From Poa pratensis (lineage: Eukaryota; Streptophyta; Magnoliopsida; Poales; Poaceae), in contig CAMZMU010000049.1 in assembly GCA_947311845.1 (NCBI GenBank), positions 3,221,368 through 3,285,367 on the forward strand: 64,000 nucleotides of DNA, given 5' to 3'. Below, one piece after another: positions 43,551-55,432 of the stretch. A program made the position numbers and the translations under genes. How positions within the stretch are numbered: position 1 is the stretch's first letter; each line of letters starts with the position of its first letter. Under the pieces are notes generated by a model. The model ran no database searches. It was given only the letters and a program-made list of their open reading frames with translations, and was not told the DNA's origin.

Positions 43551-44272
43551 TCAGAATACCCTTGTCACGGTTTGAGCATCCTTAATCTGGTCTACAAGAG
43601 TAGATTTGATCTCCAGATTTGCAAGGTAGCCGGAGGGAACAATTTCCAGTTCAAACGGGAACTCTTCATGAAGAGCAGGTTGGGCCTTTTCAATCATCAG
43701 ATTGTTGCAATAGGACTTCCGACTTAGCGCGTCAGCCACGACGTTTGCTTTGCCGGGTTGATAGTTCAGACTCACATTGTAGTCCGATTAACTCCAACCA
43801 ACGCCTTTGCCTGAGATTTAAATCCGGCTGGGTGAAGAGGTACTTCAGACTCTTGTGATCCGAGAAGATCTCGCAACGGTTACCAAACAGGTATGGTCTC
43901 CATTGCTTCAAAGCATAGACCACCGCGGCAAGTTCTAGATCATGAGTTGGGTAGTTGAGCTCATGCGGCTTAAGTTGGCGAGAAGCATATGCCACCACAT
44001 GGCCATCTTGCATTAGCACACAGCCCAACCTTGTAGAGAGGCGTCACAGAAGACGACGAAATCCTTGCTTGTGTCCGGCAGGACAAGCACAGGAGCGGAG
44101 TGAGTTTGGCTTTCAGTGTTTTGAAGCTCTCTTCAGCTTCGGCCGACCATACAAACTTTTTATCCTTCTTGAGAAGGTCAGTCAGGGCCTTGGCTATCTT
44201 GGAGAAACCTTCGATGAATCGGCGGTAGTAACCTGCCAATCCGAGAAAGCTACGGATGTCCTTGACTGACAT
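43551..44272 (-). pseudogene. Element D RNase H region
   Basis: [60 protein letters not shown] and [13 protein letters not shown] in order, with a break near 43780. The connection region [20 protein letters not shown] (44270-44190) leads in from RT. Confidence 0.88.
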
Positions 44273-45091
44273 TGGAGTTTTCCAATCCAGAATGGACTGA
44301 ATCTTGTCGGAATGACAGCCACACCATTAGCGGATATCACATGACCAAGGAAGACAAGATTATCCAACCAAAACTCACACTTGGAGAACTTGGCATAGAG
44401 GCGGTGTTCTCGAAGTCGTGTCAGAACCAAACGAAGATGTTCCTCATGCTCTTCATTGGTTTTGGAATAGATGAGGATGTCATCAATGTAAATGACGACA
44501 AACTTGTCAAGATAATCCATGAAGATGGAGTTCATGAGCCTCATGAAAGTAGCTGGGCATTTGTGAGACCAAAGGACATGACGGTATACTCATATGAGCC
44601 ATACGAGTAACAAATGCCGTCTTTGGAATATCCTCCTTTCTGATTTTTATCTGATGGTAGCCTGACCTCAGATCCATCTTGGAGAATACCGTTGCACCAG
44701 CTAACTGATCCAACAGATCATTGATGCGAGGAATAGGATACTTGTTCTTGATTGTCACCGCATTCAACGGTCGATAGTCAGAGACTAGACGAGGCACGGT
44801 AGAATCCCTCTTCTTGACAAAGAGTACCGGACAACCCCATGGTGAACTGCTAGGCTGGATGAACTCCTTAGCTAACAGCTGATCAATTTGCTCTTTCAAC
44901 AGAGCCAACTCTTCCACCGGCATACGGTAGGGCTTCTTGGAAATTGGAGCGGTACCGGGAAGTAGCTCTATGACAAACTCCACACTTCGGTCAGGAGGCA
45001 TGCCAGGCAATCTTCTTCGGGAACACATCCGGGAAGTCACACACCACGTGTATGTCCTGGATTTCAGGAGGATTCGCCTTCCATAAAGCAA
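44194..45091 (-). pseudogene. Element D reverse transcriptase
   Basis: Begins [20 protein letters not shown], continues [35 protein letters not shown] and [17 protein letters not shown], then shifts frame around 44600-44550. Then come [20 protein letters not shown] with the catalytic YIDD, and [19 protein letters not shown]. The stretch 45092-45413, between protease and RT, is coding-like but broken. Confidence 0.9.
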
Positions 45092-45413
45092 AGGAGAATC
45101 TCAGGTGAGTTGGGTATGATGGAGGACGGAGGTCTTGACATGCAGACCAATACTTCACACTGTCACCGGAAGGAATTGGTCACGGTGACGGTCTTGGCAG
45201 CACAGTCGAGATTAGCCTGGTATTTGGCTAGCCAGTTCATGCCCAGTATGACATCAATGCCTTGACTTCAGAGCTACCAAGCAAAGGAAAGGAAGGTAAC
45301 CTATGTAATCTGAACCTCAGGAGTAACCCCATCGGTTTGCCATTTGGAGCCAGGAGTGGCGATCACCAAGGATGCTCATTTTCTCAAACGGTATTTGTGG
45401 TCTTTTGCAAAAG

Positions 45414-45692
45414 CTATGGATATGAATGAATGCGATGCTCCAGAATCAAACAAAACTGTAGCACGTTGTTGTTGATTCGTAACTCACCCATAAGAACGCC
45501 GGGGTCCTCTTCAGCTTCTTCAGCAGAGATGTGGTTCAGGCGACCACGCACAATAGGTCCAGCCTTGCCAGTTGGAGTGGCAGGGGCTCGTGCAGGAGTT
45601 ATCGCGAGAGGTGCCTTCTGGGGGCACTCCCTGGAGTAGTGGCCAGCCTGGCCACAGGTGTAGCAAGTGAGTCCAGGTGGAGCAGGTAGCAT
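45414..45692 (-). pseudogene. Element D CCHC zinc knuckle and protease start
   Basis: CYTCGQAGHYSREC is a canonical C-x2-C-x4-H-x4-C nucleic-acid-binding knuckle (about 45668-45625). About 170 bp on, ATVLFDSGAS can be read at about 45460-45430, the protease active site, in a frame differing from the knuckle by an indel. Confidence 0.88.
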
Positions 45693-45711
45693 AGGACGGT
45701 ACCCACTCCGC

Positions 45712-46571
45712 CTACCCCAAGTGTCGAAGTAGTGGGGCGCGGAGGAGGTGGCCTATATCCTGCTGCCTCGGCATGAATGGAGCACGAGGTACGGCGCTGT
45801 AGGGAACAAACACCCTGCGCTTCTTGCTCTCAGAACCCGAGGAACTCTGGTGGTCCCCATGTGCGGGCCTCTTGGAAGCTTCAAGTTCCTTTCTTCCTTG
45901 CTCAAGTGAAAGCCTGGTTGAACAGCTCCTGATAGGTCTGGAACCTGAAGGGCAATAGCTCATAGCGGAGCTGCGGATCAGACCCTTGCGGAACAGCTCT
46001 TGCTTGTCAGCATCATTGGTCACGTCCCTTGGGGCGTAACGAGAGAGATGGTTGAACTCACGACCATAAGTGCGGAGGTCCATCCGTCCCTGTTGCAAAT
46101 CCAGGAACTCCCTCCTCTTCAAGTCCATGATCGGCTGGGAATGTACTCCGCACGGAAGGCAGTGCGAAATCAGCCCAGGTGAAGACATGGTTGGCTGGAA
46201 ACAAAGCCACATGGCTTCCCACCAACAGCCAGCAGCACCAACCAAGAGATAGGTGGCAAAGTTGACTTGCTCAGCCAATGGGACATGCAGCGCGGAGAAC
46301 TTGCGCTCCAAGCACGAAGCCAATCATCAGCTTCCAGTGGCTCCTTAGCATCAGCAAAGTGGGTGGCTGGACGCAGGAACTCAGTGAGAGTGTTGCACTC
46401 GTTCCTCCGTGCATTCTGCTGCACCAACTGCTCAAGCAAGCGCTCATTGCGCCCACGGTTCTCCTCAATGGCCATCAAGACCTCAGCCATCGAGGGTGGT
46501 GGCGGCAGATCATCCTCATCATCATTGTGGTTACCGCGACCACCACGGCCTCCACGACCTCCTCGAGCCAT
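45712..46571 (-). pseudogene. Element D gag
   Basis: ATG at 46571 opens MARGGRGGRGGRGNHNDDED, then a Pro/Glu helix region (SMAEVLMAIEENRGRNERLL) and the gag core (FLRPATHFADAKEPLEADDW; FSALHVPLAEQVNFATYLL; DLRTYGREFNHLSRYAPRDV). Frame changes at about 46290 and 45920. Gly/Arg-rich gag N-termini are usual in this group. Confidence 0.85.
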
Positions 46572-47118
46572 TCTGGAGATTTGACAATGACACGTTAGTA
46601 TCTTTCTCCGAATGGTCGAACAATAGCATTAGCGTCTACACAAGTACACAGACTAGGGACGATAATACTTTGCGAGAAGGAAACAACAAGATAGAACTTG
46701 GGTCAAAGATCAGCATCATGTGCTACTAGTGAGAGTTAAGAAATCACAACTTAACACACTCTAGTTGACACAATCCGGGACCTTATGTTCAAGTCCTGGG
46801 TTAAAACCCAAAGAAAGGATCAAAGATTAGACTTGGTAGAAACATCTGAGTTGATTTGGGATTGCAACGCAGCGGGAGCAACGTGACACATAACACTAAA
46901 GGTCGAACCCACCCCGTTTCTAATCATTTTGAAGTAACAGTGAGAAGTAAAACCTTTAACTCAAATCGAGGTAAGATTGCTCCGAGATTAGAGGGTAACC
47001 AGATAAGGAGTAAAAAGAATCCTAAGATGGTTTTCACAACTCATTTTTAGGTTAAAAATATTTTCACAAACACTAGACTCAACATCGACCAGTAGAAGGG
47101 TTTCCTACAGGCAGTACT
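46572..47118 (-). other. Element D leader between primer site and gag
   Basis: About 550 bp without an open frame of note. In gypsy elements this leader carries packaging and dimerisation signals; none is recognisable here by eye. Confidence 0.5.
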
Positions 47119-47130
47119 GCTCTGATACCA
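47119..47130 (-). other. Primer-binding site, initiator tRNA-Met type (element D)
   Basis: Minus strand TGGTATCAGAGC, complement of the 3' end of plant initiator tRNA-Met, three bases from the LTR starting at 47134. It differs from the tRNA-Asp site of A, B, C and E, confirming a separate lineage. Confidence 0.9.
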
Positions 47131-47133
47131 ACT

Positions 47134-49869
47134 TGTGGCGCCCCGACCCGACTGTTATACAGTGATGCTGTGTGTCACCGGTTAAGCGATACAACCGGAG
47201 GTTACGGGTTTACCAATCCCCGGCCAAAACCTTTGGCAGGCGTTGCTCGGAATCATCGGCAACGCAACACCCCGATTGATGCCTTAACACAGGCACAACC
47301 CTCAATGCATAATAGAGAGATCAAGACTTGTGGAACAACTGGCACATCACAGACTCTACGACACAAATCATATAGTTCAACTCTTATAATAGAGAAAGAT
47401 AGCAAATGACAACCAGAGGTCACAGACCCAACATTACATCAAGCGGAAGCGAATTAGGTTGTTCTAAACAACAAGATCCAAATATGGCCTAAGAGGCCTA
47501 CAGATAAACATCACAGCGCCAGCTGTTCCGGGATGTCCCAAGCTGCCACCTGGGAACCCCAGACTACTCGTCGACGTCCACAAAGAACCCACCTTCGAGG
47601 TCGGTGAAGTCCTCCTCTGAAACAAAACAAACGACGTTGAGTTCGACGAACTCGCAAGATTAAGAGCTTTAGCTCGATGAGGCTTTCAAAGTTTTATGGC
47701 TGTTTTGCATAAAGCTGATTTTATTTATGAAAACATAACTCATGGCATCGACTATTCAGATATTTTAAAAGGGTAAGAAGTAACTCTTTCTTTCATCACC
47801 TTTCTCAACATCAACCACTGTACCTGTTCATCAAAGGCACCTCCCCGAATCACCCTCGAGGAAGCTCACCTTGCAATTTGAGTGGTACCTCTAGTACCCA
47901 GTTTTTAATCATTCCGTTAAAGTTATTCTATGATCTTATCGTCCTTTCCCAAGTTGTCCTTAACCGTGGACACGGCTTTTCGAAAAGATTTAACCCTGCA
48001 GGGGTGTACAATGTTTGCCACGCGTACCGTCCGGCCCATTACCTGCTTAGCTCTCTTCCTTGGAAAGCCGGCTGGGTGGGAGCGGTGTCGACTTCTCCCT
48101 CGTTAAGGACTTTCCAGGATCATCAGTGGCGGTAGGACTGCCAGGATCACAACACCCCGCCCCACAGCCACTCATTTTCCTAACACCACCATCCTCATCC
48201 CAGTTCATACCACCATCATCACGCACGCGCAAATGGAAGCCCGAACTAGAGGACCCTGGCTAGCCCCGCTCGAGTTATTTAGTCTATGAGGGTTCCTGCA
48301 CTGCGAATGCATAGGCCTCACGCATGGTTGCACGCTCAGTCTTGGTTCGGGAGGTAAAGAACTCGCACCTAGGCGGCGAGAACGAGACAAAACACCACAA
48401 CCACAGTGGCCTCTCATCCCCACCTTTTAGCATCTTATCACCTGTCACCACATTTCTCCACATCATCTGAACATTTCACACCTGTTTCCAACATGAAATA
48501 TCCATCGGACGGATAACATTTGCCTAAGCATGGCTAAGCATCAACATAGCATAGTTCAGTATCTCAGGCCAACAATACAAACCTATGGATAATAGGAGGG
48601 GAAAAAGACTGCCTAGCCGGCATGTGGCCCGGCTGGGCCGGTTTCTGTGCCGGCCTGGCTACAGAGGGCTCCGGCCTCTCGGCCGGTTTGGGCCGGCCCA
48701 GCAGCCGGGCACGGGCCCGAGCCCGACGGCACACAGCCCGGCTGTGCCGTCTCACGGCCGGGCATCGCGCGCTGTGCGACAGAACGAAGACGGCGACGGC
48801 GGCAGAACGGCGACGCTACGGCGAGGAAAGGAGGAGGAAGGGGGAACGGCGAGCACAGGGAGGAGCAGCGGCTCACCCTGGAGTCGTACGAACCAACGGC
48901 GAGGCGCGGGTGGACTGCAGGCGACGAAATCGAGCGGCGAAGCTCGCGACGGCTCGGACGGCATGGGAAACGGCGATGGCGCGGCGCAACGGCGGCGCCC
49001 CGGGTCGATTCCGGCGGCGAGGACGGAGCAGGGGACGCAGCGGTGCTCCTGGGCTGCGTCGATTTGGACGGGAGCTCCTCAATTGGTGGCGACGAGCACG
49101 GCAATGGCGGGCTCGGCCATGGCCGTCATAGCGAGCAGAGGGAGCTAGGGGGAGGTAACGGGAGAACTCGGGGAGTGAGCAGTGGGGCCTCGTGGAGCTC
49201 GTCCTCCTGGCATGGGTGAGGCAGCGGGGAGGGGCGCGACGCGTGCGGGGCGAGCGCGGCACGGACATGGTGCGGCCCGAGCTGTTCGTGCCCCAGGTCG
49301 CTACAGGGAGGAGATGAAGCTCTTCTAAAAACCCCCCTGGAGAACTTCCTCTAATTACAGTTAGGTCCTTGCCCCTTCTCTTTTAAAACAGCAGCACTAT
49401 CTGAATTATTTGAGCAACTCAAACACTTCCAAAAAAAATTATGGAATAATTTGGAGATGCTCCCCTGGTCATTTGGTTGCTCCACAAAAATTGGGGTTTA
49501 TAAATAAAATGTTTCGACCAACTTTTGTTCAGAGTGGTAGATTTAGGCATTTTGCTAAATTCCAAAATGTTGCCCCTTTTTGTAATATTTATAGAAATTG
49601 CAAAACATTGTTTTCAACCCTTGGAACTTGCTTGACAGATATAAGATGTCGAGAAACTTTTGGTGTGCAAGTTTGAGTGCCTTCAAGGTGTTGAAGTTTG
49701 TTAGAGCAAATTGGGCATCTTGTTTTAGCAACTCCATACCATTTCGATATCAATGCTGTATTAACTCAAAAGAGACATGTCTAAGCATGGATGCCATGAT
49801 GCAATGGATGAAAAGCAAAAGCGAAAAAAATTACTCCGGTTTTTAGGTTCTCGAACTTGGGCTGTTACA
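47134..49869 (-). repeat. 5' LTR of element D (short form)
   Basis: 2736 bp, collinear with the 3' LTR except for the missing segment corresponding to 40151-40865. The junction at about 48600 shares GAGGG with both edges of the missing segment, a microhomology deletion. Confidence 0.9.
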
Positions 49870-49874
49870 CCTTA

Positions 49875-50793
49875 TTACTCACTGCAAGGTTGGGAGGGTT
49901 CCTCCATCTTGTTTTGGGAGGATTTGTGGCAAAAGGAGGTACTGGCAAAAACTTTCCCAAGGTTGTACTCGTTTGCCAAGGACAAACAAGCTTCGGTCAA
50001 GGAATTTATCTCTTTGGAGAATATGCATGAGGGATTCCATTTGCCTCTTTCAGTGGAGGCTTTTCAGGAATATAATGACCTGCATCAGGTGCTTAATGGA
50101 GTAACCCGGTCAGATCAGGATGATGCTTGGGTGTTCAACTTCAATAAAGGAATTTTCACTTCAAAGAGTTTCTACAATCTGCATTTTGCGCAACTGCCCA
50201 CTCACACCCCTTCAAAATGGATTTGGTCCTCTAAGTGCATGTCTAAGCATAAATTTTTTCCTTGGCTTATTCTGCATGACCGGATTAACACTAATGAGAT
50301 GATGCTCAGGAGGCATTGGAAGGTCACGGAAGATAATAACTGTGTTTTGTGCAGTGCTCATATCCTGGAGGATCGTTTTCACTTGTTCTTTGATTGCCAG
50401 TTCAGTGCCCGAATTTGGAATTATTTGCAGTTTTGACTGGGCAATGGTGATATTGCAGCTTGCATGATGCAGCGAAAAGAGCTTTCCACGGGCCTTGCTT
50501 CATGGAGGTGTTGATTCTTGCTTGCTGGAACATCTGGAAGCAGCGCAATGATTGGGTTTTCGAGAACATTAGACCCTCTTTTAGAGGTTGGAAATCTGGG
50601 TTTGTCGCTGATATGACCTTGTTAAAACATAGGTTAAAGGGTTCTCTTCTCCCCCCCCCCCCCTAGATTTATGGCTTAGTTCTCTTCCGTAATGTTCTTT
50701 CCGTTTGTAAATAACCTGTAATTATGTACAGTTCCAGTGATGAATAAAGGACTATGGGGGCTCCCCCACAGTAGAAAAGCTTCAAAAAAAAAA
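49875..50793 (+). pseudogene. LINE ORF2 C-terminus with zf-RVT domain, 3' UTR and poly(A)
   Basis: Resumes after element D. GWEGSSILFWEDLW, then a reverse-transcriptase zinc-binding domain (zf-RVT): FTSKSFYNLHF, KWIWSSKCMSKHKFFPWLIL, CVLCSAHILEDRFHLFFDC. The tail is ACWNIWKQRNDWVFEN and ends near 50666 after a frame change near 50430, with a run of 12 C at 50651-50662. The 3' UTR has AATAAAGGAC at 50743 and a poly(A) end at 50784. Confidence 0.9.
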
Positions 50794-51340
50794 TATGGAC
50801 ATCACGTCCTAACATAGAGATCTTTTGTTTATTATTAATCTCTCTTATACTCCACCAAGATGGGAATTAAATCTAGTAATCTTAGTATTAAGATAAATCA
50901 GAGCATAGCAATAAGTTCAATGACATGAAGTTAAATAAGACATGCTAGATCTAGTCATGGAGTTAGTGGCAATGGTCACATCCACTTCTCCGGTAGCAAG
51001 GTATTTTTCTTTATCCCTAGTGAGGCAACAAAGTAAGGTAGATTACCCAAGTGGATAACGGAACAACTGTCACATTCACCGTACTAGCCACCCCCCGTTA
51101 CTCCAACTAATGCCCACGTTCCCCCTCACAAGCTCTCATGACAAGTTTGATCAGAACAAGTAAATAAAAACGGGGTACATAATATGCATCTACTTTCATA
51201 ACTGAAACAAAACCATTGCAATCTCAAACATATATTAACTCATAAAAAGATCCACCACAAAGGAATTACATAGATGACCGTAATTATGTTCAGCAGCTCA
51301 TACGGTACTAATTAGTGAAGCTCAAAGAGAGGAGAGATAC
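50794..51340 (-). repeat. Element C 5' LTR, segment 2
   Basis: Collinear with 31438-31987 (GGCATCACGTCCTAACATAG onward to GAGGAGAGATAC). Its last five bases, GATAC, are the target duplicated by element E. Confidence 0.92.
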
Positions 51341-52693
51341 TGATGCACCTAAAATGCATCTACTTTTCCAATCACTTTGCTTCATAATTTGCTCCGGAAT
51401 CTTCCCATATTTGAATAAAACTGCTGAATCTGACGCTATTTTTAGCAAAGTCTCTTTTCTGGTTGTTTTTGCAGGAAATTAAATCGGAGAAAAATACCAC
51501 GTCAGTTTTTATGGAAAAGAAGGACACCGTGCAAAAGATGGACACGAGGAAGCGTCGAGGGCCAAAAGAGTGGGCCCCATGCGGCCAGATTCCTTGGCCG
51601 CGTGGGCCCACCCATCTGGGCCTCGGGCACCGCCTCTCCTTCGGTCTTTCGCGTACCCCTTCATATATACGAAAAAGTGGCTGACCTAGAAGGAGGAGCT
51701 TTTGCGAAACAGAGCGCCGCCACCACCACGATCTTCATTTTCGGAGACAGATTGATCCAGGATTTCTCCCCCGGAGGAGGGATCCGGAGGCCGTCTTCAC
51801 CGCCATATTCACCGCCTCCATCTCCATCAACCATGAGCTCCCTCACCATCACCATGTGTGAGTAGTCCCTGTAGGCACATGAGGTGGATGGGGATTGGAT
51901 GAGATTGATCATGTAATGGTACCCGTTGTTCTAGATCTTAGGGGTTTATCTTGAAGATATTCTTGTATTGTGTTGATGCACTTATGCTATGTTTAATGCT
52001 TGCTACTAGGGCCCGAGTGGCATGATTTCAGTACTGAACTTATTTTGCCCCATCATATATTTGAGTTTGGTATTATCTACAAAGTGTATCACCTGCTATT
52101 ATGTTGAACCTGCGAACCCTAAAAGTGACATATAGGGAAAACAAGGGGGATATGTTTTAGTTTGAGGATTCTATGTGTTCATGAAGTGTTAATGCGTTGT
52201 TCCGGGCTATTCGAAAGGGTAGACCTTAATTACCTGTAGTTCCAAGTTGGCCCCGGTGAAATGGGCAGGTAGGACAATAGATGTTGTGCAAATTCTCTTG
52301 GTTAGTACGCACATTTTCGGAACACATACCTACATATATCGGAGTTAGAGATAAGTCCCATTGCTATTTGTATCTTATTATATGATCAATCTTATTCATG
52401 CAACACCCCGCTATCACCTCATGCCTACGTTTTAAATCTCTGAGTTACACTTTCACTTTTCCGGTGAAAACTGGGAAACCCTTGTTTACTGCTGTTTTAT
52501 TTTGCTTGCTTGAATCATCCTACTGCCATCACTATCACTGCTGCAAGTTTATTGATATACAGGTGTGGTTGAGAGTGACGCCTCAATTGCTAAAGTCTTA
52601 TTGGTATTCTTGTGTTCCCATCGAGTCGAACTATAAATTTGGGTAATACTTCCCAACGAAGATTTCAGCGATCCCCTATACTTGTGGGCATCA
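51341..52693 (+). repeat. 5' LTR of element E
   Basis: 1353 bp. It holds the complete palindrome (51572-51609) and TATATA (51664-51669). Confidence 0.92.
51572..51670 (+). promoter_or_regulatory. LTR promoter region of element E: palindrome plus TATA box
   Basis: GGGCCCCATGCGGCCA-GATTCCT-TGGCCGCGTGGGCCC (left and right arms, loop GATTCCT) lies 55 bp upstream of CATATATAC. The same palindrome and spacing are found in element C. In the 3' LTR of E (around 59150) the left arm is deleted, which explains the 32-bp length difference. Confidence 0.5.
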
Positions 52694-52703
52694 AGACATT
52701 TTC

Positions 52704-52721
52704 TGGCGCCGTTGCCGGGGA
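52704..52721 (+). other. Primer-binding site, tRNA-Asp type (element E)
   Basis: TGGCGCCGTTGCCGGGGA, ten bases after the LTR. Only the following base differs from element A. Confidence 0.88.
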
Positions 52722-52784
52722 ACCTAGCTTTATTGGTAAGACAACTTGTTATCATTTATTTGCTGCACTTGCTTGTTCCCAACT

Positions 52785-54420
52785 ATGGGAAAGGAAAAGA
52801 ATTCTCCGAAGGAAGTGAGGCCTTCAACTACTCGTAGAGGTACTGATTTGCTAAGTAGGCAAAACTTTTCACCTAATGTTGCTTCTACTGTTGTTACTAA
52901 AAAGAAAGAAAAGTTTTATCTAGTTCACCATTGTCTAAGATGTCTACTAGTACTGAAAATAATTTAATATGTGGTAGCATAGACAAAGAAGTGACACACC
53001 TGAAACATCTGAATAGCTGAAACACCTGAATTGCCTGAATCTTCTATTATTGAAAATGTGGAGTCTGAGTTGGAAGATATTGAATATTGTGATGATGATG
53101 AAACTTCTTCTTCTGAGAAGAAGATGCATTTGCTATGGCTTTTATGGATTCGAATTATGATAAATTGGATAAACTTGATAGTTAAAAAATTCTCCTCTTG
53201 ATGATTATTTCCCTGTTACTAAGAAATGAATGCTCCAGCTATTAAAATTAAAGATAAAGATTATGAGTTTAGTGTTGATCCTGAAATAATTGAAAAAGCT
53301 GAGAAGTTTAAGTTTTATGGGAGAGAAATGAGTTTCCTTTTGAACACATTGCTGTTTTGCATGATTTATCTGTGTTATTTGGTAAAGATGAGATCCACCA
53401 ACGCTATTATTTCTTAAAGTTGTTTCCTTTTACTTGGGAGGAAATGCTAAAACTTGGTATAATCGTTTAGAACCTGGATCTATTACTAGCAAAGAGGAAT
53501 GCTTGCAGCTATTCTATAATAAATATTTCCCTACTGATAAGATTCATGGTTTAACTATTGAGATTAGCAACTTTTCGCAGAAAGAGAAGGAGGATCTACC
53601 CCAAGCTTGGGGGAGGTACCGTAAATGGTTAGGAAATGTCCTACCCATGGCTTCAAGAGTAATGAAATACTTGATATATTTTACAATGGACTAACTGAAA
53701 ATACTAGAGGCTATCTTGATAGTATTGCAGGTAATGTTTTCAGGGAAAGGACCATTGATGAAGCAACCGAGTTATTGGAGACTATCTCTAGAAATTATGA
53801 AGATTGGAATATTGAAGTGATAAATGAAAGAGATATTTCCAGAGAAGAAAGGAGGCATTCTTAAATTAAACAAGAGACAATGAAAGAAGCTGCCAAGGAT
53901 ATTAAAGAGAAGGGAATTAAAACCTCTCATCTCAAGGAATTATCTGAAATGGGTGTTAAACTTCCTATTGATCAACCATGTTTTCCAATCCAAGTCAATG
54001 CTATTAGCTCTATGGAAGGTAATGAAAAGGTAACACCTCCTATTGATGTATCATACGTTAATGATTTTGCTTATCATCATAATCCTGAGGAGCATGGTAT
54101 TAGAATGAGTATTATGGAAAACTCTCATAAAATTAAATTTCTTCGTGAAAGTTTAAATGCTAGTGAGAAGTTAGAAGAATTATTAAACACTGTGAGATGA
54201 TGAATAATCAAGTTGAACAAATGGTTTCTCTTCAAAATCAATTGTATGAAAATCTTATTGAGAAGAAACAGGTTTGTGGAGTTAGTACTAGAGGTGGTGC
54301 AAGTACTCAGGATCCTGACTATCCTGAAACCATCCCAAGAGAAAAGAGCAAGAGGCTCTCAAGAAGAAATCTTCTGCAGGAAAATCTCCCAATGAAAACA
54401 AGATATTGATGATTCTCAAG
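52785..54420 (+). pseudogene. Gag region of element E, broken
   Basis: ATG at 52785 (MGKEKNSPKEVRPSTTRRGT). After breaks at about 52925-53225, the gag core appears: DYEFSVDPEIIEKAEKF, FPFTWGGNAKTWYNRLEPGS, SKEECLQLFYNKYFPTDKIH, then in another frame RKCPTHGFKSNEILDIFYNG and DSIAGNVFRERTIDEATELL. CPTHG and the following FYNGL align with the gag of element A and with Athila-type gag. A stop at 53862 and further shifts show decay. Confidence 0.85.
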
Positions 54421-55432
54421 AACAAGATAAGGATATTTCTATTTCTGATGCTGAGACTGAAGATAATAATATTGAAGAGAGGAATCATCTCCACCTGAAG
54501 AAGAACAACATGAAGCTGAAAATATTGAAGAACCTGAACCTCCTGAAAAAGAAGACCCTCAACCATCTATTGAGAAGAATAAAAAGAAGAAGCATCCAAA
54601 TCAACAAAAAGGTAAAGAGAGGGATCCATGGGTACAAAGACCCATACCATATCCCCAAGAGGTAATAAATCTTTGGATGATGCTAGGTTTGAGAAATTTC
54701 TTGAGTTGATTAAAACTTTATGTTTGCAAATCCCTCTTGTTGATGCTATTAAAATTCCTCCATATTCAAAATATATGAAAGATATTGTCACTAATAAAAG
54801 AAGATACCTAATGATGCAATTACTGCTATGCTTGCTGAATATTCATTTGAAGGGAAATTGCCTGAAAAGCGTGGAGATCCTGGTATTCCAACTATTCCTT
54901 GTCATATCAAAGAAACTTATGTGAAATATGCATTATGTGATTTAGGAGCTGGTGTTAGTGTTATGCCTTTTTCTTTATATAAGAAACTTAACCTAAACAA
55001 ATTGTTCCAACTGAAGTTTCATTGCAAATGGCTGATAAATCAACTGCTAAGCCTATAGGTATATGTGAGGATGTTCCTATCTCTATTGCTAATGTGTTAA
55101 TTCCTACAGACTTTGTTATATTAGAAATGCCTGAGGATGATAATCTATCTATTATTCTTGGAAGACCCTTTTTAAACACTGCAGGAGCTGTGATAAATTG
55201 CACTGAGAGCAAAGTGACATTTAATGTCAAAGGAAATGAGCATACTATTTATTTTCCCAAGAAGAATCCTGTTACAATGATAAACAAGAGTGTGAATTCT
55301 ATTCAAAGAAATACTATTATGATTGGAAGCTTTGAATTTGCACTACCACCTCCTGCACCAAAATATGCTACCTTGATGATTGGAACTATTCCAATCAAAT
55401 ATGAGGTATCTGAACTTCTTCTTTATATATAA
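54421..55432 (+). pseudogene. Linker and aspartic protease region of element E, broken
   Basis: A charged Glu/Lys/Pro-rich linker (about 54430-54640, in mixed frames) leads to the conserved block DDARFEKFLELIKTL...IPPYSKYMKDI, typical of Athila polyproteins between gag and protease. Protease motifs: ALCDLGAGVSVMPFSLYKKL (about 54930-54990) and SIILGRPFLNTAGAVI (about 55148-55195). The active site reads D-L-G-A rather than D-S/T-G-A, as in element A and Athila relatives. Breaks lie near 54800 and 55005. Confidence 0.85.

Larger units (their letters stand above)
38663..49869 (-). mobile_element. Element D: Tekay-like chromovirus inserted in the LINE
   Basis: 11,207 bp on the minus strand, perfect TSD CCTTA at 38658-38662 and 49870-49874. 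Full gag-CCHC-PR-RT-RH-IN-chromodomain order can be read from 46571 down to 42180, but broken by many small indels. The primer site matches initiator tRNA-Met. LTRs are unequal (3483 versus 2736 bp) because the 5' LTR lost an internal segment. RT and RNase H motifs ([38 protein letters not shown]) are typical of the Tekay/Del group. Confidence 0.93.
37027..50793 (+). mobile_element. L1-type LINE, 5'-truncated, split by element D
   Basis: LINE DNA at 37027-38662 and 49875-50793 (about 2.55 kb without element D) encodes the RT and C-terminal part of ORF2. It ends in a 3' UTR, then AAAAAAAAAA at 50784-50793. It starts inside the region preceding RT motif 0, so the endonuclease and ORF1 are missing, the usual outcome of incomplete target-primed reverse transcription. 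Comparison with the intact 3' LTR of C shows about 32 bp of LTR (31406-31437) missing at the insertion site, or alternatively a short ATAT duplication. Confidence 0.9.
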
